A stretch of DNA of 64,000 bases from Planosporangium thailandense (lineage in GTDB: Bacteria; Actinomycetota; Actinomycetes; Mycobacteriales; Micromonosporaceae), in contig NZ_JAATVY010000024.1 in assembly GCF_011947195.1 (NCBI RefSeq), positions 29,396 to 93,395 on the forward strand, in the 5' to 3' direction. This document shows positions 1 through 8,826 of the stretch, one piece after another. Below the pieces are notes generated by a model. It was not told where the DNA came from, made no database searches, and saw nothing but the letters and a program-made list of their open reading frames with translations. Position 1 is the stretch's first letter. Every line of letters starts with the position of its first letter. The translations under genes were made by a program, and so were the position numbers.

Positions 1-198
1 ACCGCCAACCCCGGATGCCTCATGCAGATCGCGGCCGCGGTGCGGCGCCTGGGCTCCGCAACCGGCGACAGCACCACCGGCCGCTGCTCCGCAGCCGGCG
101 ACAGCTCCGCAACCGGCGGCGTGGCGATCGGGCTCGCCCACACCGCTCAGGTGCTGGACGCCTCGATCCGTGGCCTGCCGGTCGACGCACTGGGCTAG
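1..198 (+). CDS. glcF: Glycolate oxidase iron-sulfur subunit (GlcF-like), C-terminal end
   Basis: Frame 1 is open from the window edge to a TAG at 196-198 and gives the last 65 residues of a protein that starts before the window. It contains [18 protein letters not shown] and, near the end, [14 protein letters not shown], which match the expected end of the second CCG (Cys-rich) domain of GlcF, the subunit that passes electrons from glycolate/lactate oxidation through Fe-S centres. Between these two blocks is a Gly/Ser/Thr/Ala-rich stretch of about 23 residues coded by an imperfect repeat, which the family does not normally have. The assignment rests on a short segment; a related CCG-domain Fe-S protein remains possible. 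Confidence 0.68.
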   Translation, partial: TANPGCLMQIAAAVRRLGSATGDSTTGRCSAAGDSSATGGVAIGLAHTAQVLDASIRGLPVDALG

Positions 199-206
199 TC
201 GCCCCA

Positions 207-267
207 CCCGTCGGGTTGCACTGCCCGTCGGGTTGCACTGCCCGTCGGGTTGCACTGCCCGTCGGGG
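207..267. repeat. 17-bp tandem repeat, about 3.6 copies
   Basis: Three exact copies of CCCGTCGGGTTGCACTG (207-223, 224-240, 241-257) and a partial fourth lie between the GlcF-like gene and the next gene. No function is visible. Confidence 0.9.
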
Positions 268-332
268 AGAATGGGAACCCGCCGGGCGCCGACGGTAAGC
301 AGGGCGCGCCGGGCGTCAGGAGGTCAGATCCA

Positions 333-1202
333 TTGTCCCGGGAGCGTCCAGCCCCTTCCCCCGCCGGCTCGCCCGCACACTCGCCGGCCGACTCCCCGGC
401 CGCTGACCGGTCCGAGCTGCGGGCCGACTGCGCACGCTGCTTCGGGCTGTGCTGCGTCGCACTTCCCTTCGCCGCCTCGGCCGACTTCGCGATCGACAAG
501 GCGGCCGGCCAGCCGTGCGTGAACCTACGGGCGGACTTCCACTGCGGCATCCACGCGCACCTGCGCGAGCGCGGCTTCTCCGGATGTACCGCATTCGACT
601 GCTTCGGCGCGGGACAGAAGATCTCGCAGACCACCTTCGCCGGCCGGGACTGGCGGCGCTCCCCCGACCTGGCCCGCCGGATGTTCGACGCGTTCGCCGT
701 CATGCGGCAGCTGCACGAACTGCTGTGGTACCTGGCCGAGGCGCTGTCGCTGCCCGCGGCCGGTCCCGTCCACGATGATCTTCGCCGCGCGCTGGCCGAC
801 ACCGAGCGCCTCACCCACGGCGACGCGGACGAGCTTGCGGCCCTGGACGCGGCCGCGGTCCGCGACGGCGTCAACCCGCTGCTGATGCGTACCAGCGAGC
901 TGGTGCGGGCCGGCGTACCGGGCCGCAAGCGCAACCACCGGGGCGCCGATCTCATCGGCGCCCGGCTTCGTGGGGCCGACCTGCGGGGTGCGAATCTTCG
1001 CGGCGCCTATCTCATCGCGGCCGACCTGACGGGCGCCGATCTGCGCGCCGCCGACCTGATCGGCGCGGACCTGCGGGATGCCGACCTGCGGGGCGCCGAC
1101 CTGACCGGGAGCATCTTCCTGACCCAGCCCCAGCTCAACGCCGCCAAGGGCGACGCCACGACGAGGGTGCCACCGGCACTCACCCGTCCGGCGCACTGGT
1201 GA
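333..1202 (+). CDS. Cys-rich N-terminal domain plus pentapeptide-repeat protein
   Basis: The protein has 289 aa if it starts at TTG 333, preferred because AGGAGG sits at 318-323; upstream codons in the frame run through the 17-bp repeats. Residues ~33-90 hold eight Cys in the pattern CxxCxxxCC...C...C...C...C, which suggests a metal-binding or Fe-S type module. A helical region follows, and residues ~204-260 are about a dozen A(D/N)LxG pentapeptide repeats that should form a right-handed beta-helix. Pentapeptide proteins may act as DNA mimics or scaffolds; which applies here cannot be told. The stop TGA overlaps a possible GTG of the next frame at 1199. Confidence 0.8.
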   Translation: MSRERPAPSPAGSPAHSPADSPAADRSELRADCARCFGLCCVALPFAASADFAIDKAAGQPCVNLRADFHCGIHAHLRERGFSGCTAFDCFGAGQKISQTTFAGRDWRRSPDLARRMFDAFAVMRQLHELLWYLAEALSLPAAGPVHDDLRRALADTERLTHGDADELAALDAAAVRDGVNPLLMRTSELVRAGVPGRKRNHRGADLIGARLRGADLRGANLRGAYLIAADLTGADLRAADLIGADLRDADLRGADLTGSIFLTQPQLNAAKGDATTRVPPALTRPAHW

Positions 1203-1249
1203 ACCGACCCCGCCGATTGGCGCTTGCGAGTTTCGGGTACCCGGCAGGC

Positions 1250-1519
1250 ATGAGCGAGCAGGCCGTACCGGAACGCGACCCGCAGCGGCGGACCGACGAC
1301 GTGCGGGCGGACGCGGTAGCCGCCGAGGACACGGCCGAGGAGGACGTCATCGTCGGCGACGATCCGGGTAGCCGCACCGGGCAGGTGCTCGGCCAGAGCG
1401 TGCCGATCCCCACCGACGCGGCGGTGGCCGGCCCGGGTGACCCGGAGACCGGCGCGGTACGCGACGAGGAGGGACGGCCGACGACGGAGAAGCCGTACAC
1501 GGGGAAGCCGTCCACCTAG
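1250..1519 (+). CDS. Small acidic, probably disordered protein
   Basis: An 89-aa ORF starting MSEQAVPERD and rich in Asp, Glu, Pro, Gly and Arg, with no hydrophobic core or recognised motif. ATG 1250 is chosen; a GTG at 1199 in the same frame would add 17 residues and overlap the previous stop. Codon use fits the neighbours. I do not recognise the family. Confidence 0.5.
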   Translation: MSEQAVPERDPQRRTDDVRADAVAAEDTAEEDVIVGDDPGSRTGQVLGQSVPIPTDAAVAGPGDPETGAVRDEEGRPTTEKPYTGKPST

Positions 1520-1743
1520 TCCTACTTGGACGGTGACGGGCGCGCCGGGAAGATCCGCCGCGGGCTCGCGGGGCACTCCTCCCCGTCGGTCGGAACCCGG
1601 TAGGTCAGCGGCGGCCCGAGCAGCAGCGCCATCGGCACGGTCGCCGCCGGCAACACGTCGGCATCGAGGGCTGCCGGCCCGAGCCACTTGCGGCCGAGCG
1701 GTGATCGTACGCGCGCCGAACACGTCCGGCAGCTCCTCGCGGA

Positions 1744-1765
1744 GTGTACCGGCCAGACGGTACAG
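1744..1765. promoter_or_regulatory. Inverted repeat before the TetR gene, probable auto-operator
   Basis: GTACCG (1746-1751) and CGGTAC (1758-1763) form a dyad with a 6-nt spacer, ending 10 nt before the GTG start of the TetR gene. Position and symmetry fit a site bound by the regulator itself. Confidence 0.55.
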
Positions 1766-1772
1766 TAGCTCT

Positions 1773-2309
1773 GTGACGGACACGCGGGATCGACTCCTGG
1801 ACGCCGCGACCGACGTGCTGCTGCGCGACGGCGCGCAGGCGCTGACCCTCGACGCGGTCGCCAGGCAGGCACAGGTCAGCAAGGGCGGACTGCTCTACCA
1901 CTTCCCGAGCAAGCAGGCGCTCGTCGCCGGCATGGTCGACCGGCTCGTCGGCCACTTCGACGCGGCGCTCACCGCCGCCGGCGAGACGCCCGGCGCCGCC
2001 ACCCGCGTGTACCTGCAGGCCTCGGTCGAGCCGCGGAACACAGCCACGGGCGCCGCCGCCGACCGTGCCACCGCGGCGCTGTTCGCCGCGTCCATCGTCG
2101 ACCCCGACGCGCTCCGACCGCTGCGCGAGGTGTACCAGGCGTGGCAACGGCGGCTGGAGAACGACGGCATCGACCCGGCCGTCGCCACGGCGGTGCGGCT
2201 AGCCGTCGACGGGTGGTGGCTGTCCCGCCTGGTCGATCTGGCGCCGCCCGCACCGGGGCTGCACGAACGGGTGTACGTGTTGCTCACGAACCTCATCGAC
2301 GGGAGCTGA
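1773..2309 (+). CDS. TetR-family transcriptional regulator
   Basis: 178 aa from GTG 1773 (MTDTRDRLLDAATDVL). Residues ~1-50 are a typical TetR HTH: RDRLLDAATDVLLRDGAQ, then the recognition region VSKGGLLYHFPSKQALV. The remainder is the helical ligand-binding domain of unknown ligand. Its stop is 3 nt before the SMR transporter start, so the two are one operon, and the dyad at 1744-1765 overlaps the promoter region. The usual reading is a repressor of the pump gene, released by a pump substrate. Confidence 0.9.
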   Translation: MTDTRDRLLDAATDVLLRDGAQALTLDAVARQAQVSKGGLLYHFPSKQALVAGMVDRLVGHFDAALTAAGETPGAATRVYLQASVEPRNTATGAAADRATAALFAASIVDPDALRPLREVYQAWQRRLENDGIDPAVATAVRLAVDGWWLSRLVDLAPPAPGLHERVYVLLTNLIDGS

Positions 2310-2312
2310 CCG

Positions 2313-2642
2313 ATGGCCTGGTTGATGCTCGCCGCCGCGATCGCCACCGAGGTCGCCGCGACGCTGGGCCTGCGCGGCACCGCCGGAGAGTTCCGGCTGC
2401 TCCCGATGCTGCTCGTGATCGTCGGCTACGTCGCTTCGTTCACGCTGATGGCGTTCGCGCTGCGTACCCTCAACGTCGGCGTGGTGTACGCGATCTGGGC
2501 CGGCGCCGGGACCGCGGGAGTGACGATCGCAGCCGCGCTTCTGTACGGCGAACGCCTGAACCTGACCGCGGTGGGCGGCATGGCCCTCATCGTCGTCGGC
2601 GTCGTCATCCTCGCCGCGTCCGGGGCCACCCGCCACGGCTGA
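2313..2642 (+). CDS. Small multidrug resistance (SMR/EmrE-type) transporter
   Basis: 109 aa with four predicted membrane helices, the normal size for the family. MAWLMLAAAIATEVAATLGL carries the membrane-embedded Glu (residue 13) equivalent to the proton/drug-coupling Glu14 of EmrE, and the VVYAIWAGAGTAG motif of helix 3 is present. It should work as a dual-topology dimer exchanging protons for cationic compounds in the cytoplasmic membrane. It is directly downstream of the TetR gene. Confidence 0.92.
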   Translation: MAWLMLAAAIATEVAATLGLRGTAGEFRLLPMLLVIVGYVASFTLMAFALRTLNVGVVYAIWAGAGTAGVTIAAALLYGERLNLTAVGGMALIVVGVVILAASGATRHG

Positions 2643-2645
2643 GGA

Positions 2646-3449
2646 TCAGCGGGGCGTCACCACCAGGGTCTGCATCCCCTGCCCGACCGGGCCGTCGTGA
2701 TCGGACAGCCGGCTCGCGGCGAGCGCGGCGCCGTCCGGGCCGATCGTGGTGACCGCGTCCATCAGTACCCACTCCCCGCGCGGATCCCGGTGCAGCACCA
2801 CCGTCAGGTCGACGTTGACGAACAGCCACCGGGCCGGGTCGAGCCGGGCGCTCACCCCGTTGCCCGAGTCAGCGATCATCATGGTCCGGCAGAACGGGCT
2901 CGTCTCCTCCCCCGCCACCAGCGGCAGTCGCGGCCGCATCCACACCCTGGCCGGCCCCGGCTCCACGAAGTCGCCGGAGACGAAGCGCCACTCCATCGCC
3001 TCCATGTACCCGCCGGCGTGCACGCCTGGCCAGGGCCGGGCGGCGCTCACCGGCGGCAGCGCGGGCACGGCGCCGGCACCGGCCTCGCTGCCAGGATCAG
3101 CGCCGGACCCGGACGGCTGCTGCGGTCCGCGCGCCAGCCGCCAGCCCCGCGCGTGGAGCACCTCCTGACCATCGGCCTCCGCGACACCTTCAACGAGCGT
3201 GATCCGCCGGCCCGGACGTACGGTGCGCACCCGCAGCGTCAGCGGCGCGACCGGCACCGGACGGAGAATGTCGACCGCGACCCGCGCCAACCGCTGGCCC
3301 TCGATCGGCTCGTGGCGTTCGAACGCTCGGGCGAACAGGGCCGACGGCGGGCCGGCATGCTGTGACCCGGCATCCCAGGGGCCGGCCGTGGCCGGTGTCG
3401 ACATGAAGGTGTCCGGACCCGCCGGCTCGTAGAAGGCGTCGTAACCCAC
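2646..3449 (-). CDS. Thioesterase family (double hot-dog) protein
   Basis: 267 aa. Motifs include an N-terminal QHAGPPSALFARAFERHEP and RLARVAVDILRPVPVAPL, characteristic of actinobacterial thioesterase-family proteins with two hot-dog folds (TesB-like), predicted to hydrolyse or bind acyl-CoA esters. A poorly conserved linker of about 35 residues, rich in Pro, Gly and Ala (around residues 110-140), separates the halves. It is convergent with the SMR gene, with 3 nt between the stops. Confidence 0.78.
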   Translation of the reverse strand: MGYDAFYEPAGPDTFMSTPATAGPWDAGSQHAGPPSALFARAFERHEPIEGQRLARVAVDILRPVPVAPLTLRVRTVRPGRRITLVEGVAEADGQEVLHARGWRLARGPQQPSGSGADPGSEAGAGAVPALPPVSAARPWPGVHAGGYMEAMEWRFVSGDFVEPGPARVWMRPRLPLVAGEETSPFCRTMMIADSGNGVSARLDPARWLFVNVDLTVVLHRDPRGEWVLMDAVTTIGPDGAALAASRLSDHDGPVGQGMQTLVVTPR

Positions 3450-3584
3450 GAGGGCACCCTACGCCGGCAAGGACGGCCGACGGGTGGGTCCTCGCGCGCG
3501 TACGCTGGCGGCGGCGGTCGGCAGTGGTTGTCATCGACAGTCGCCGCCGACCGCCGCCGCTGGCGCAAGCCCGCGCCGGATGCG

Positions 3585-5936
3585 CTACCCGACCGTGAAG
3601 GTCGCCGTGGCGTCCCCAGCGGACAGCACGTAGGACCCGGCCTCCACACGGGCCGGACCGGAGCCGTCGATGTCGCCCGGGGTCACCCCCAGCCGCGACA
3701 CCGGGAAGGTCAGGTGCACCGTACGGATCTGCCCGGCCCCGAGCGCGACCCTCGTGAAGGCGACCAGCCGCTTCGCCGGCACCAGGACCGGGCTGGTGGG
3801 CTGGCTGACGTACACGGGTACGACCAGGTCACCGGCGCGCGAGCCGGTGTTGGCCACGGTGACGTCGACGCCGAGAGTGTCGCCGGCGCGCACACGCGGC
3901 CGGTTCACCGTCACCGTGCTCATGCGGTAGCTGGTGTACGACAGGCCCGCGCCGAACGCGAACGCCGGGCTGTAGCCGGAGTCCTGGCCGCCGTTGGTAC
4001 CCGGCAACTGCTGGTAGTACTCGGGCTCGTTGCCGAGGTCCTTAGGCCAGGAGACCGACAGCCGGCCGCTGGGGTTGGCCCGGCCGTAGAGGATGTCGGC
4101 GACGGCGTTGCCACCTTCGGTGCCCGGCAGCCAGGCGGCGAGCAGGCCGGCGGTGTTCCCGGCGGCGCCGAGCACCAGCGGCCGCCCAGCGACGACCACG
4201 ACGATGACCGGCTTCCCGGTCGCCTGCAGCGAGGCGACGAGCGACTGCTGGTCGGCCGGAACCTCCGGTCGGGGCGCGTCGGCCGGCCCCTCGGCGCCCG
4301 GCTTCTCGCCGACCACGACCACGACCGCGTCCGCCGACTTCGCCTGGTCGACGGCGGCGGCGCCGTCGGGCACGTACGCGACGGTCGTGCCCGCCGGCGC
4401 ACCCGCCTTCAGCCCCTGGGCGATGGTGGTGCCGGGGACTGTGACGCCGTCCGGGATGCCCTGCCACCCGATCGTCCAGCCGCCGGTCTGGTTGGGCATC
4501 GAGTCGGCGCTCGGCCCGGTCACCACGATGTGCTTGCCGGGTGCCAGCGGCAGGACGCCGTTGTCGTTGCGCAGCAGCACCATCGACTCTGTGGCGGCCT
4601 TGCGGGCCAGGTCGGAGTCGGCGCCGAGCACGACGGCGTCGGCCTTGGACTCGTCGACGTACGGATGCTCGAACAGCCCGAGGGTGAACTTCAGCGACAG
4701 CACCCGACCGACCGCCTCGTCCAACCGCTTCTTCGAGATGAGGCCGCGCTTGACGGCGTCGACGGCGGAGGCGTGGAAGCTGCGATCGTCCGGGGGCACC
4801 ATCGCCATGTCGACCCCGGCGTTGACGGCCGCCGCGATGGCGCCCGGGTAGTCGGCAGCGACATGGTAGGCGTTCTTGAGGTTCAACACGTCGTTCCAGT
4901 CGCTGATCACCACGCCCTTGAAGTGCCACTGGTTACGCAGCACGTCGGTGAGCAGGTAGTGCGACGCGTGCGCCGGCACGCCGTTGACCGCGCCGGAGTT
5001 CACCATGACGGTGAGCGCCCCGGCGTCCACGGCCGCCTTGTACGACGGCAGGATCGTGTCCCGCAGGTAGCGCGGGGACAGGTCGGCCGGCACCCGGTCG
5101 TGGCCGTTGGACGGTTCGGAGTACCCGGCGAAGTGTTTGACGGTGGCCGCCACCTTGCGCCCGCTCGCTGCGTTCTGCAGGCCCCGCACCACGCTGGCCG
5201 CGTTCGCGCCGGCCAGCAGCGGATCCTCCGAGAAGGTCTCGTAGTAGCGGCCCCAGCGCTGGTCACGGGCGAGGTCGGCGACCGGGGCGAAGTCCCATAC
5301 CGCGCCGGTGGCGGCCACCGCGCGCTGGGTGGACTCGGCTGTCCTGCCGGCCAGTGTCGGGTCCCAGGCGGAACCGAGGCCGATCTGCTGCGGGAAGATC
5401 GTCGCACCGAGGACGTTGTTGTGCCCGTGCACCGCGTCGACGCCGTAGACGATGGGTACGTGTAGCCGGGAGTGCCCGATCGCGTACTTCTGCACCGTGT
5501 TGATCATGATGGCCCAGTCCCGTGGGGTGTTCGTCCTGGGCCCCATGCCGCCGCCGGACAGGACCGAGCCGGTCGCTTCGTCGGCGAGCACCTGCTTCAT
5601 GCACGCCTCGGTGAAGTCGCCACCGCTCCAGTTGCAGTCGCCGAGCATGCGGTCGACGGCGATCTGTTCCAGTTGGCCGACCTTCTCGTCCACGGTCATG
5701 CGGCGGAGCAGGTCCTGTACGCGGGCGGCGACGGGCGCGCCGGCCCGCAGGTAGACCACGCCGCCGTCGGCGGACGCCCGGTCGGCGGAGGCGGGCACGG
5801 TCACGGTGAGGCCGGCGCAGGCGCCGGCGAGCACGATGGCGGTCAGCCGGCGCAGCCGGCGTCGCTCATGGAGTCGGCCATGGGATCGGCCGTGGGATCG
5901 GCCGTGGGATCGGCCGTGGGGTGGACACGATGACAT
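3585..5936 (-). CDS. Secreted GH3 family beta-glucosidase
   Basis: 783 aa from ATG 5936. Residues ~1-50 are a signal peptide with an Arg/His-rich n-region made of repeated HGRS units, a hydrophobic core LTAIVLAGACAGLTVTV and a cleavage region VPASADRA. The N-terminal GH3 barrel has VKHFAGYSEPSNGHDRVP (substrate-site Lys-His) and KGVVISDWNDV, whose Asp (about residue 346) is the expected nucleophile. The C-terminal alpha/beta sandwich and a fibronectin III-like domain (TLGVDVTVANTGSRAGDLVV) follow. It should release glucose from beta-glucosides or cello-oligosaccharides outside the cell. A CebR-like box lies at 6014-6027. Confidence 0.92.
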   Translation of the reverse strand: MSSCPPHGRSHGRSHGRSHGRLHERRRLRRLTAIVLAGACAGLTVTVPASADRASADGGVVYLRAGAPVAARVQDLLRRMTVDEKVGQLEQIAVDRMLGDCNWSGGDFTEACMKQVLADEATGSVLSGGGMGPRTNTPRDWAIMINTVQKYAIGHSRLHVPIVYGVDAVHGHNNVLGATIFPQQIGLGSAWDPTLAGRTAESTQRAVAATGAVWDFAPVADLARDQRWGRYYETFSEDPLLAGANAASVVRGLQNAASGRKVAATVKHFAGYSEPSNGHDRVPADLSPRYLRDTILPSYKAAVDAGALTVMVNSGAVNGVPAHASHYLLTDVLRNQWHFKGVVISDWNDVLNLKNAYHVAADYPGAIAAAVNAGVDMAMVPPDDRSFHASAVDAVKRGLISKKRLDEAVGRVLSLKFTLGLFEHPYVDESKADAVVLGADSDLARKAATESMVLLRNDNGVLPLAPGKHIVVTGPSADSMPNQTGGWTIGWQGIPDGVTVPGTTIAQGLKAGAPAGTTVAYVPDGAAAVDQAKSADAVVVVVGEKPGAEGPADAPRPEVPADQQSLVASLQATGKPVIVVVVAGRPLVLGAAGNTAGLLAAWLPGTEGGNAVADILYGRANPSGRLSVSWPKDLGNEPEYYQQLPGTNGGQDSGYSPAFAFGAGLSYTSYRMSTVTVNRPRVRAGDTLGVDVTVANTGSRAGDLVVPVYVSQPTSPVLVPAKRLVAFTRVALGAGQIRTVHLTFPVSRLGVTPGDIDGSGPARVEAGSYVLSAGDATATFTVG
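5867..5926. repeat. 12-bp tandem repeat inside the GH3 signal-peptide coding region
   Basis: Five units related to CGTGGGATCGGC run from 5867 to 5926. Being in frame, they code the repeated HGRS n-region and can change copy number without a frameshift. Confidence 0.88.
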
Positions 5937-6013
5937 TGTGGACTCCGATCTCGCCGGATGGGGCGGAGTCGACCGGCCGCCGGCCATCGCGGCGTCAGGG
6001 CGGGACAAACCTC

Positions 6014-6027
6014 GGGGAGCGCTCTCA
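6014..6027. promoter_or_regulatory. CebR-like operator upstream of the beta-glucosidase
   Basis: GGGGAGCGCTCTCA matches the actinomycete CebR consensus TGGGAGCGCTCCCA at 12 of 14 positions. It lies 78 nt before the GH3 start codon. CebR is a LacI-family repressor released by cello-oligosaccharides, so the gene is probably cellobiose-inducible. No cebR gene is in the window. Confidence 0.7.
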
Positions 6028-6141
6028 CGCATTGATCGGACGCTATGCCGACACTCGGGAGCCCGTCAATATAAGGCTTAAAAAAAGCACGTGATCAAGG
6101 GGATCGGCGGCGCCCCGCCCTGCTCCCCGCGTCCCTCCCCG

Positions 6142-6189
6142 GATCTTGGGGATTTTGACACCGAATACGGTGTCAAAATCCCCAAGATC
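6142..6189. terminator. 22-bp perfect hairpin, probable terminator of the ROK gene
   Basis: Arms at 6142-6163 and 6168-6189 are exactly complementary (22 bp) with a 4-nt loop. It sits between the end of the ROK gene and the promoter of the GH3 gene. The outer arm GATCTTGG recurs in the hairpin at 15538-15585. Confidence 0.85.
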
Positions 6190-6255
6190 TGTGAGTGGTT
6201 GTTGTCAAGCGGTGGCGTGGGGCTGGCGCAACAGCCGCGAGCGGATTCGGAGCGG

Positions 6256-7461
6256 CTACCGGGATGACGCCTGGACCGGCGGGCGTGAACCACCGCGCGC
6301 GACCAGTTCGGCGATCGGCAGAGTGGCGGCGCCCATCGCCACCGCGTCCGGGCCGAGCCGCGACAGCTCGATCGCCGCCTCGCTGAACGGATGCGCAAGC
6401 GCCTGCGCCGCCGCGACCTCCCGGATCCGGGGCAGCAGCCGCGTGCCGAGTGCGAGCCCGGCCCAGCCACCGAGCACGATCCGTTCGGGATTGAACAGGT
6501 TGACGAGGTTGGCGATGCCCACGCCCAGATAGCCCGCCGTCTCGTCGAGCAGCCGGTCCGCGGCCGCGGACCGGTCGGCCGCGTCGATCAGCGCGGCGAG
6601 CCGCGCCTCCTCGTCGCCGGGCAACTCCGCACCGTACCGATCGAGGAGGCTCTGGGCCCCCACGTACGCCTCCAGGCAGCCGCGCCCACCGCACCGGCAC
6701 GGCCTGCCCCCGTACACGATCGCGGTGTGACCCCACTCGCCGGCGCTGCTGCTCGTGCCCTGGTAGGTGGTGCCGTCGGTGACGATGGCCGCACCCACGC
6801 CGGAGCCCACCAGCGCGAACACCGCATGCCGCGCGCCCCGGCCCGCGCCGAACCACATCTCGGCCTGACCCAGCGTCTTCGCGCCGTTGTCGATGAACAG
6901 CGGCAGATCCGTGCCGGCGCGGATGAGCGCCTCGAGCGGCACGGCGTCCCACCCGACGGTCGGCGCGTGTACCAGCGCCAGCCGCCCCCGCTCGACGGTG
7001 CCGAACACGCCGATCCCGACGCCGAGGACGCGCTCAGCCGCGACGTCCGCGCCGGCGACGGCCTCGCGCACGCCGGCGGCCACGAGCGCGGCGACCGTTC
7101 CCGGGTCGGGGTCCCCGGCGCCGACGGGGCGATCCACCGTGGCGAGCGCCCGCATCGACAGGTCGAACAGCTCGGTCCTGACCCGGGTCGGGCCCACGTC
7201 GACGCCGATGACGTACCCGTACGCGGGGTCGACGCGCAGCAGGACCCTCGGTCGTCCGCCGTCGGATTCGACCAGCCCCGCCTCGACGACGACCCCCTCG
7301 TCGATCAGCTCGCCGGTGACGTTGCTGACCGTACCGGCGCTCAGGCCGGTGAGCCGGCTCAGTTCGAGCCGGCTCACCGGGCCGTCCAGGAAGAGCCTGG
7401 ACAGCAGCGCCGAGCGGTTGGTACGCCGCACGTCGCGCACGGTCGTCCGCCGGCTGTTCAT
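6256..7461 (-). CDS. ROK-family transcriptional regulator
   Basis: 401 aa. Residues ~15-75 are a winged HTH (LSRLTGLSAGTVSNVTGELI). The ROK sugar-kinase-like domain follows, with GVDVGPTRV near residue 95, GSGVGAAIV in the middle and the Cys-rich zinc motif CRCGGRGCLEAYVGA. NagC/XylR-type ROK proteins repress sugar-utilisation genes and respond to a sugar ligand. Its neighbour is the GH3 gene, in the same direction but separated by a strong hairpin. An A/T-rich dyad at 7522-7540, before its start, is a likely operator. Confidence 0.9.
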   Translation of the reverse strand: MNSRRTTVRDVRRTNRSALLSRLFLDGPVSRLELSRLTGLSAGTVSNVTGELIDEGVVVEAGLVESDGGRPRVLLRVDPAYGYVIGVDVGPTRVRTELFDLSMRALATVDRPVGAGDPDPGTVAALVAAGVREAVAGADVAAERVLGVGIGVFGTVERGRLALVHAPTVGWDAVPLEALIRAGTDLPLFIDNGAKTLGQAEMWFGAGRGARHAVFALVGSGVGAAIVTDGTTYQGTSSSAGEWGHTAIVYGGRPCRCGGRGCLEAYVGAQSLLDRYGAELPGDEEARLAALIDAADRSAAADRLLDETAGYLGVGIANLVNLFNPERIVLGGWAGLALGTRLLPRIREVAAAQALAHPFSEAAIELSRLGPDAVAMGAATLPIAELVARGGSRPPVQASSR

Positions 7462-7521
7462 CGCCCGGCTTCCACGCGCCCGGCCGCCACGAGAGTCCGC
7501 ACGCCAGGAGTGTAGGTCCGA

Positions 7522-7540
7522 TAATTCAGCACTTGAATTA
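7522..7540. promoter_or_regulatory. A/T-rich dyad between ROK gene and divergent methyltransferase gene
   Basis: TAATTCA and TGAATTA form 7-bp arms around a 5-nt centre. In such GC-rich DNA this is conspicuous, and the site is placed to control both the ROK gene (start 7461) and the divergent gene at 7609. Confidence 0.6.
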
Positions 7541-7608
7541 GTGGCGATCGATTCTTAGGTTAGCTGCGGCTTAACCGTTGAGCCGGGCCGCTGGGACAAT
7601 CGCAGGCG

Positions 7609-8280
7609 ATGTCCGACTCCTCCACGATCTTCGCCCGGACCCGCCTCGCGGCGGTGCCGTTCGTCCCCGAGATCCGCATCCAGCAGGCCGACGAGCGGAT
7701 CGGCCTGTGGGACCTGATCGGCGGTGCGTACAGCAGCGACCGGCCACCGCCGTTCTGGGCCTTCGCCTGGGCCGGCGGGCAGGGCCTGGCCCGCTACGTG
7801 CTCGACCACCCCGACACCGTCCGGGGGCTGCGGGTACTGGATCTCGCCACCGGCAGCGGCCTGGTCGCGATCGCGGCCGCGGTGGCCGGCGCGGCAGGGG
7901 TCCGAGCCGTCGACGTGGCCGCCGACGCGGTACGGGCCGTCGGGCTCAACGCCGCCGCCAACGGCGTCGCCGTGGAGGCGGTGCTCGGCGACGTCCACGA
8001 CGGCGGACTGTTCGACCGGATGGCCGGCGACGCCGACGTGGTGCTGGTCGGGGACGGCTTCTACAGCAGGGCGACGGCGGAACGGATGCTCGCGTTCCTG
8101 CGGCGCGCCGCGCGCGGTGGCGCCCGGGTGCTCGTCGGCGACCCCGGTCGGGAGTTCCTGCCGCAGCGGCAGTTCCAGCAGCGGGCGGCGTACGACGTCC
8201 CGACCCGCCCGTCGCTGGAGGACGTACCGGTCAAGCGCACCGCGATCTGGGAACTGCCCGCCCCCACCGCCGGGAGGTGA
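7609..8280 (+). CDS. Class I SAM-dependent methyltransferase (ETFB-lysine methyltransferase-like)
   Basis: 223 aa. Motif I is VLDLATGSGLVAIAAA (about residues 75-90), followed by an acidic position in RAVDVAADA; VLVGDGFYS is the motif IV region. The N-terminal PFWAFAWAGGQGLARY is typical of the family that includes ETF-beta lysine methyltransferase and L11-type enzymes, so a protein Lys substrate is plausible but not shown. It is divergent from the ROK gene and followed within about 75 nt by a small membrane protein gene. Confidence 0.8.
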   Translation: MSDSSTIFARTRLAAVPFVPEIRIQQADERIGLWDLIGGAYSSDRPPPFWAFAWAGGQGLARYVLDHPDTVRGLRVLDLATGSGLVAIAAAVAGAAGVRAVDVAADAVRAVGLNAAANGVAVEAVLGDVHDGGLFDRMAGDADVVLVGDGFYSRATAERMLAFLRRAARGGARVLVGDPGREFLPQRQFQQRAAYDVPTRPSLEDVPVKRTAIWELPAPTAGR

Positions 8281-8354
8281 ACTCCCCCGGACACGGGGTA
8301 TCGGGGTATCGCGGCAACGACCCGACGTCGATGCCGACAGTTCGGAGGACCGCC

Positions 8355-8789
8355 ATGTCGCTGCCCGTCAGACCCTGGCAGTTGCCGGCCCGGCTGGCCG
8401 CCGGCGCCGTCATCTTCAACTCCGGCCTCGCCAAGCGCAACGCCGACGACGCGACGATCGCCGGGCTGCACGGGATGGCCGCCGGCACGTACCCCGTCCT
8501 GCACAGGCTCCCCCCGGACCGGTTCGTGCGGCTGCTGTCGGCCACGGAGATCGCCCTCGGCGCGGCCCTGCTGCTACCCGTCGTACCCACGGCGCTCGCC
8601 GGCATCGGGCTGACGGCTTTCTCCGCCGGCCTGGTCGGCCTGTACCTGCGGACCCCGGGCATGCGGGAGCCGGGCACGCTCCGCCCGACCCAGCAGGGGA
8701 CCGCCCTCGTCAAGGATGTGTGGCTGCTGGGGATCGGCCTGGGCCTCGTCATCGAGGAGCTCAGCGGCAAGGACCACCAGCCGGACTGA
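8355..8789 (+). CDS. Small membrane protein, DoxX-like
   Basis: 144 aa from ATG 8355, chosen because GGAGG lies at 8344-8348. Hydrophobic segments near residues 12-25, 55-80, 82-100 and 115-130 suggest three or four membrane helices. LAAGAVIFNSGLAKRN and the C-terminal KDVWLLGIGLGLVIEEL resemble DoxX/DUF-type small membrane proteins, but I cannot name a function. Confidence 0.68.
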   Translation: MSLPVRPWQLPARLAAGAVIFNSGLAKRNADDATIAGLHGMAAGTYPVLHRLPPDRFVRLLSATEIALGAALLLPVVPTALAGIGLTAFSAGLVGLYLRTPGMREPGTLRPTQQGTALVKDVWLLGIGLGLVIEELSGKDHQPD

Positions 8790-8826
8790 CCGCCGGCAGG
8801 CGTCCCGAGCCGTCCATCGAGTCCGG

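Noticed and set aside
1522..1872. Minus-strand frame before the TetR gene (ends ARPSPSK)
   Set aside because: No start with a ribosome site, overlaps the TetR promoter and gene start, no family resemblance.
3528..5465. 645-aa plus-strand frame opposite the GH3 gene
   Set aside because: Antisense of a gene with clear GH3 motifs; no family features of its own.
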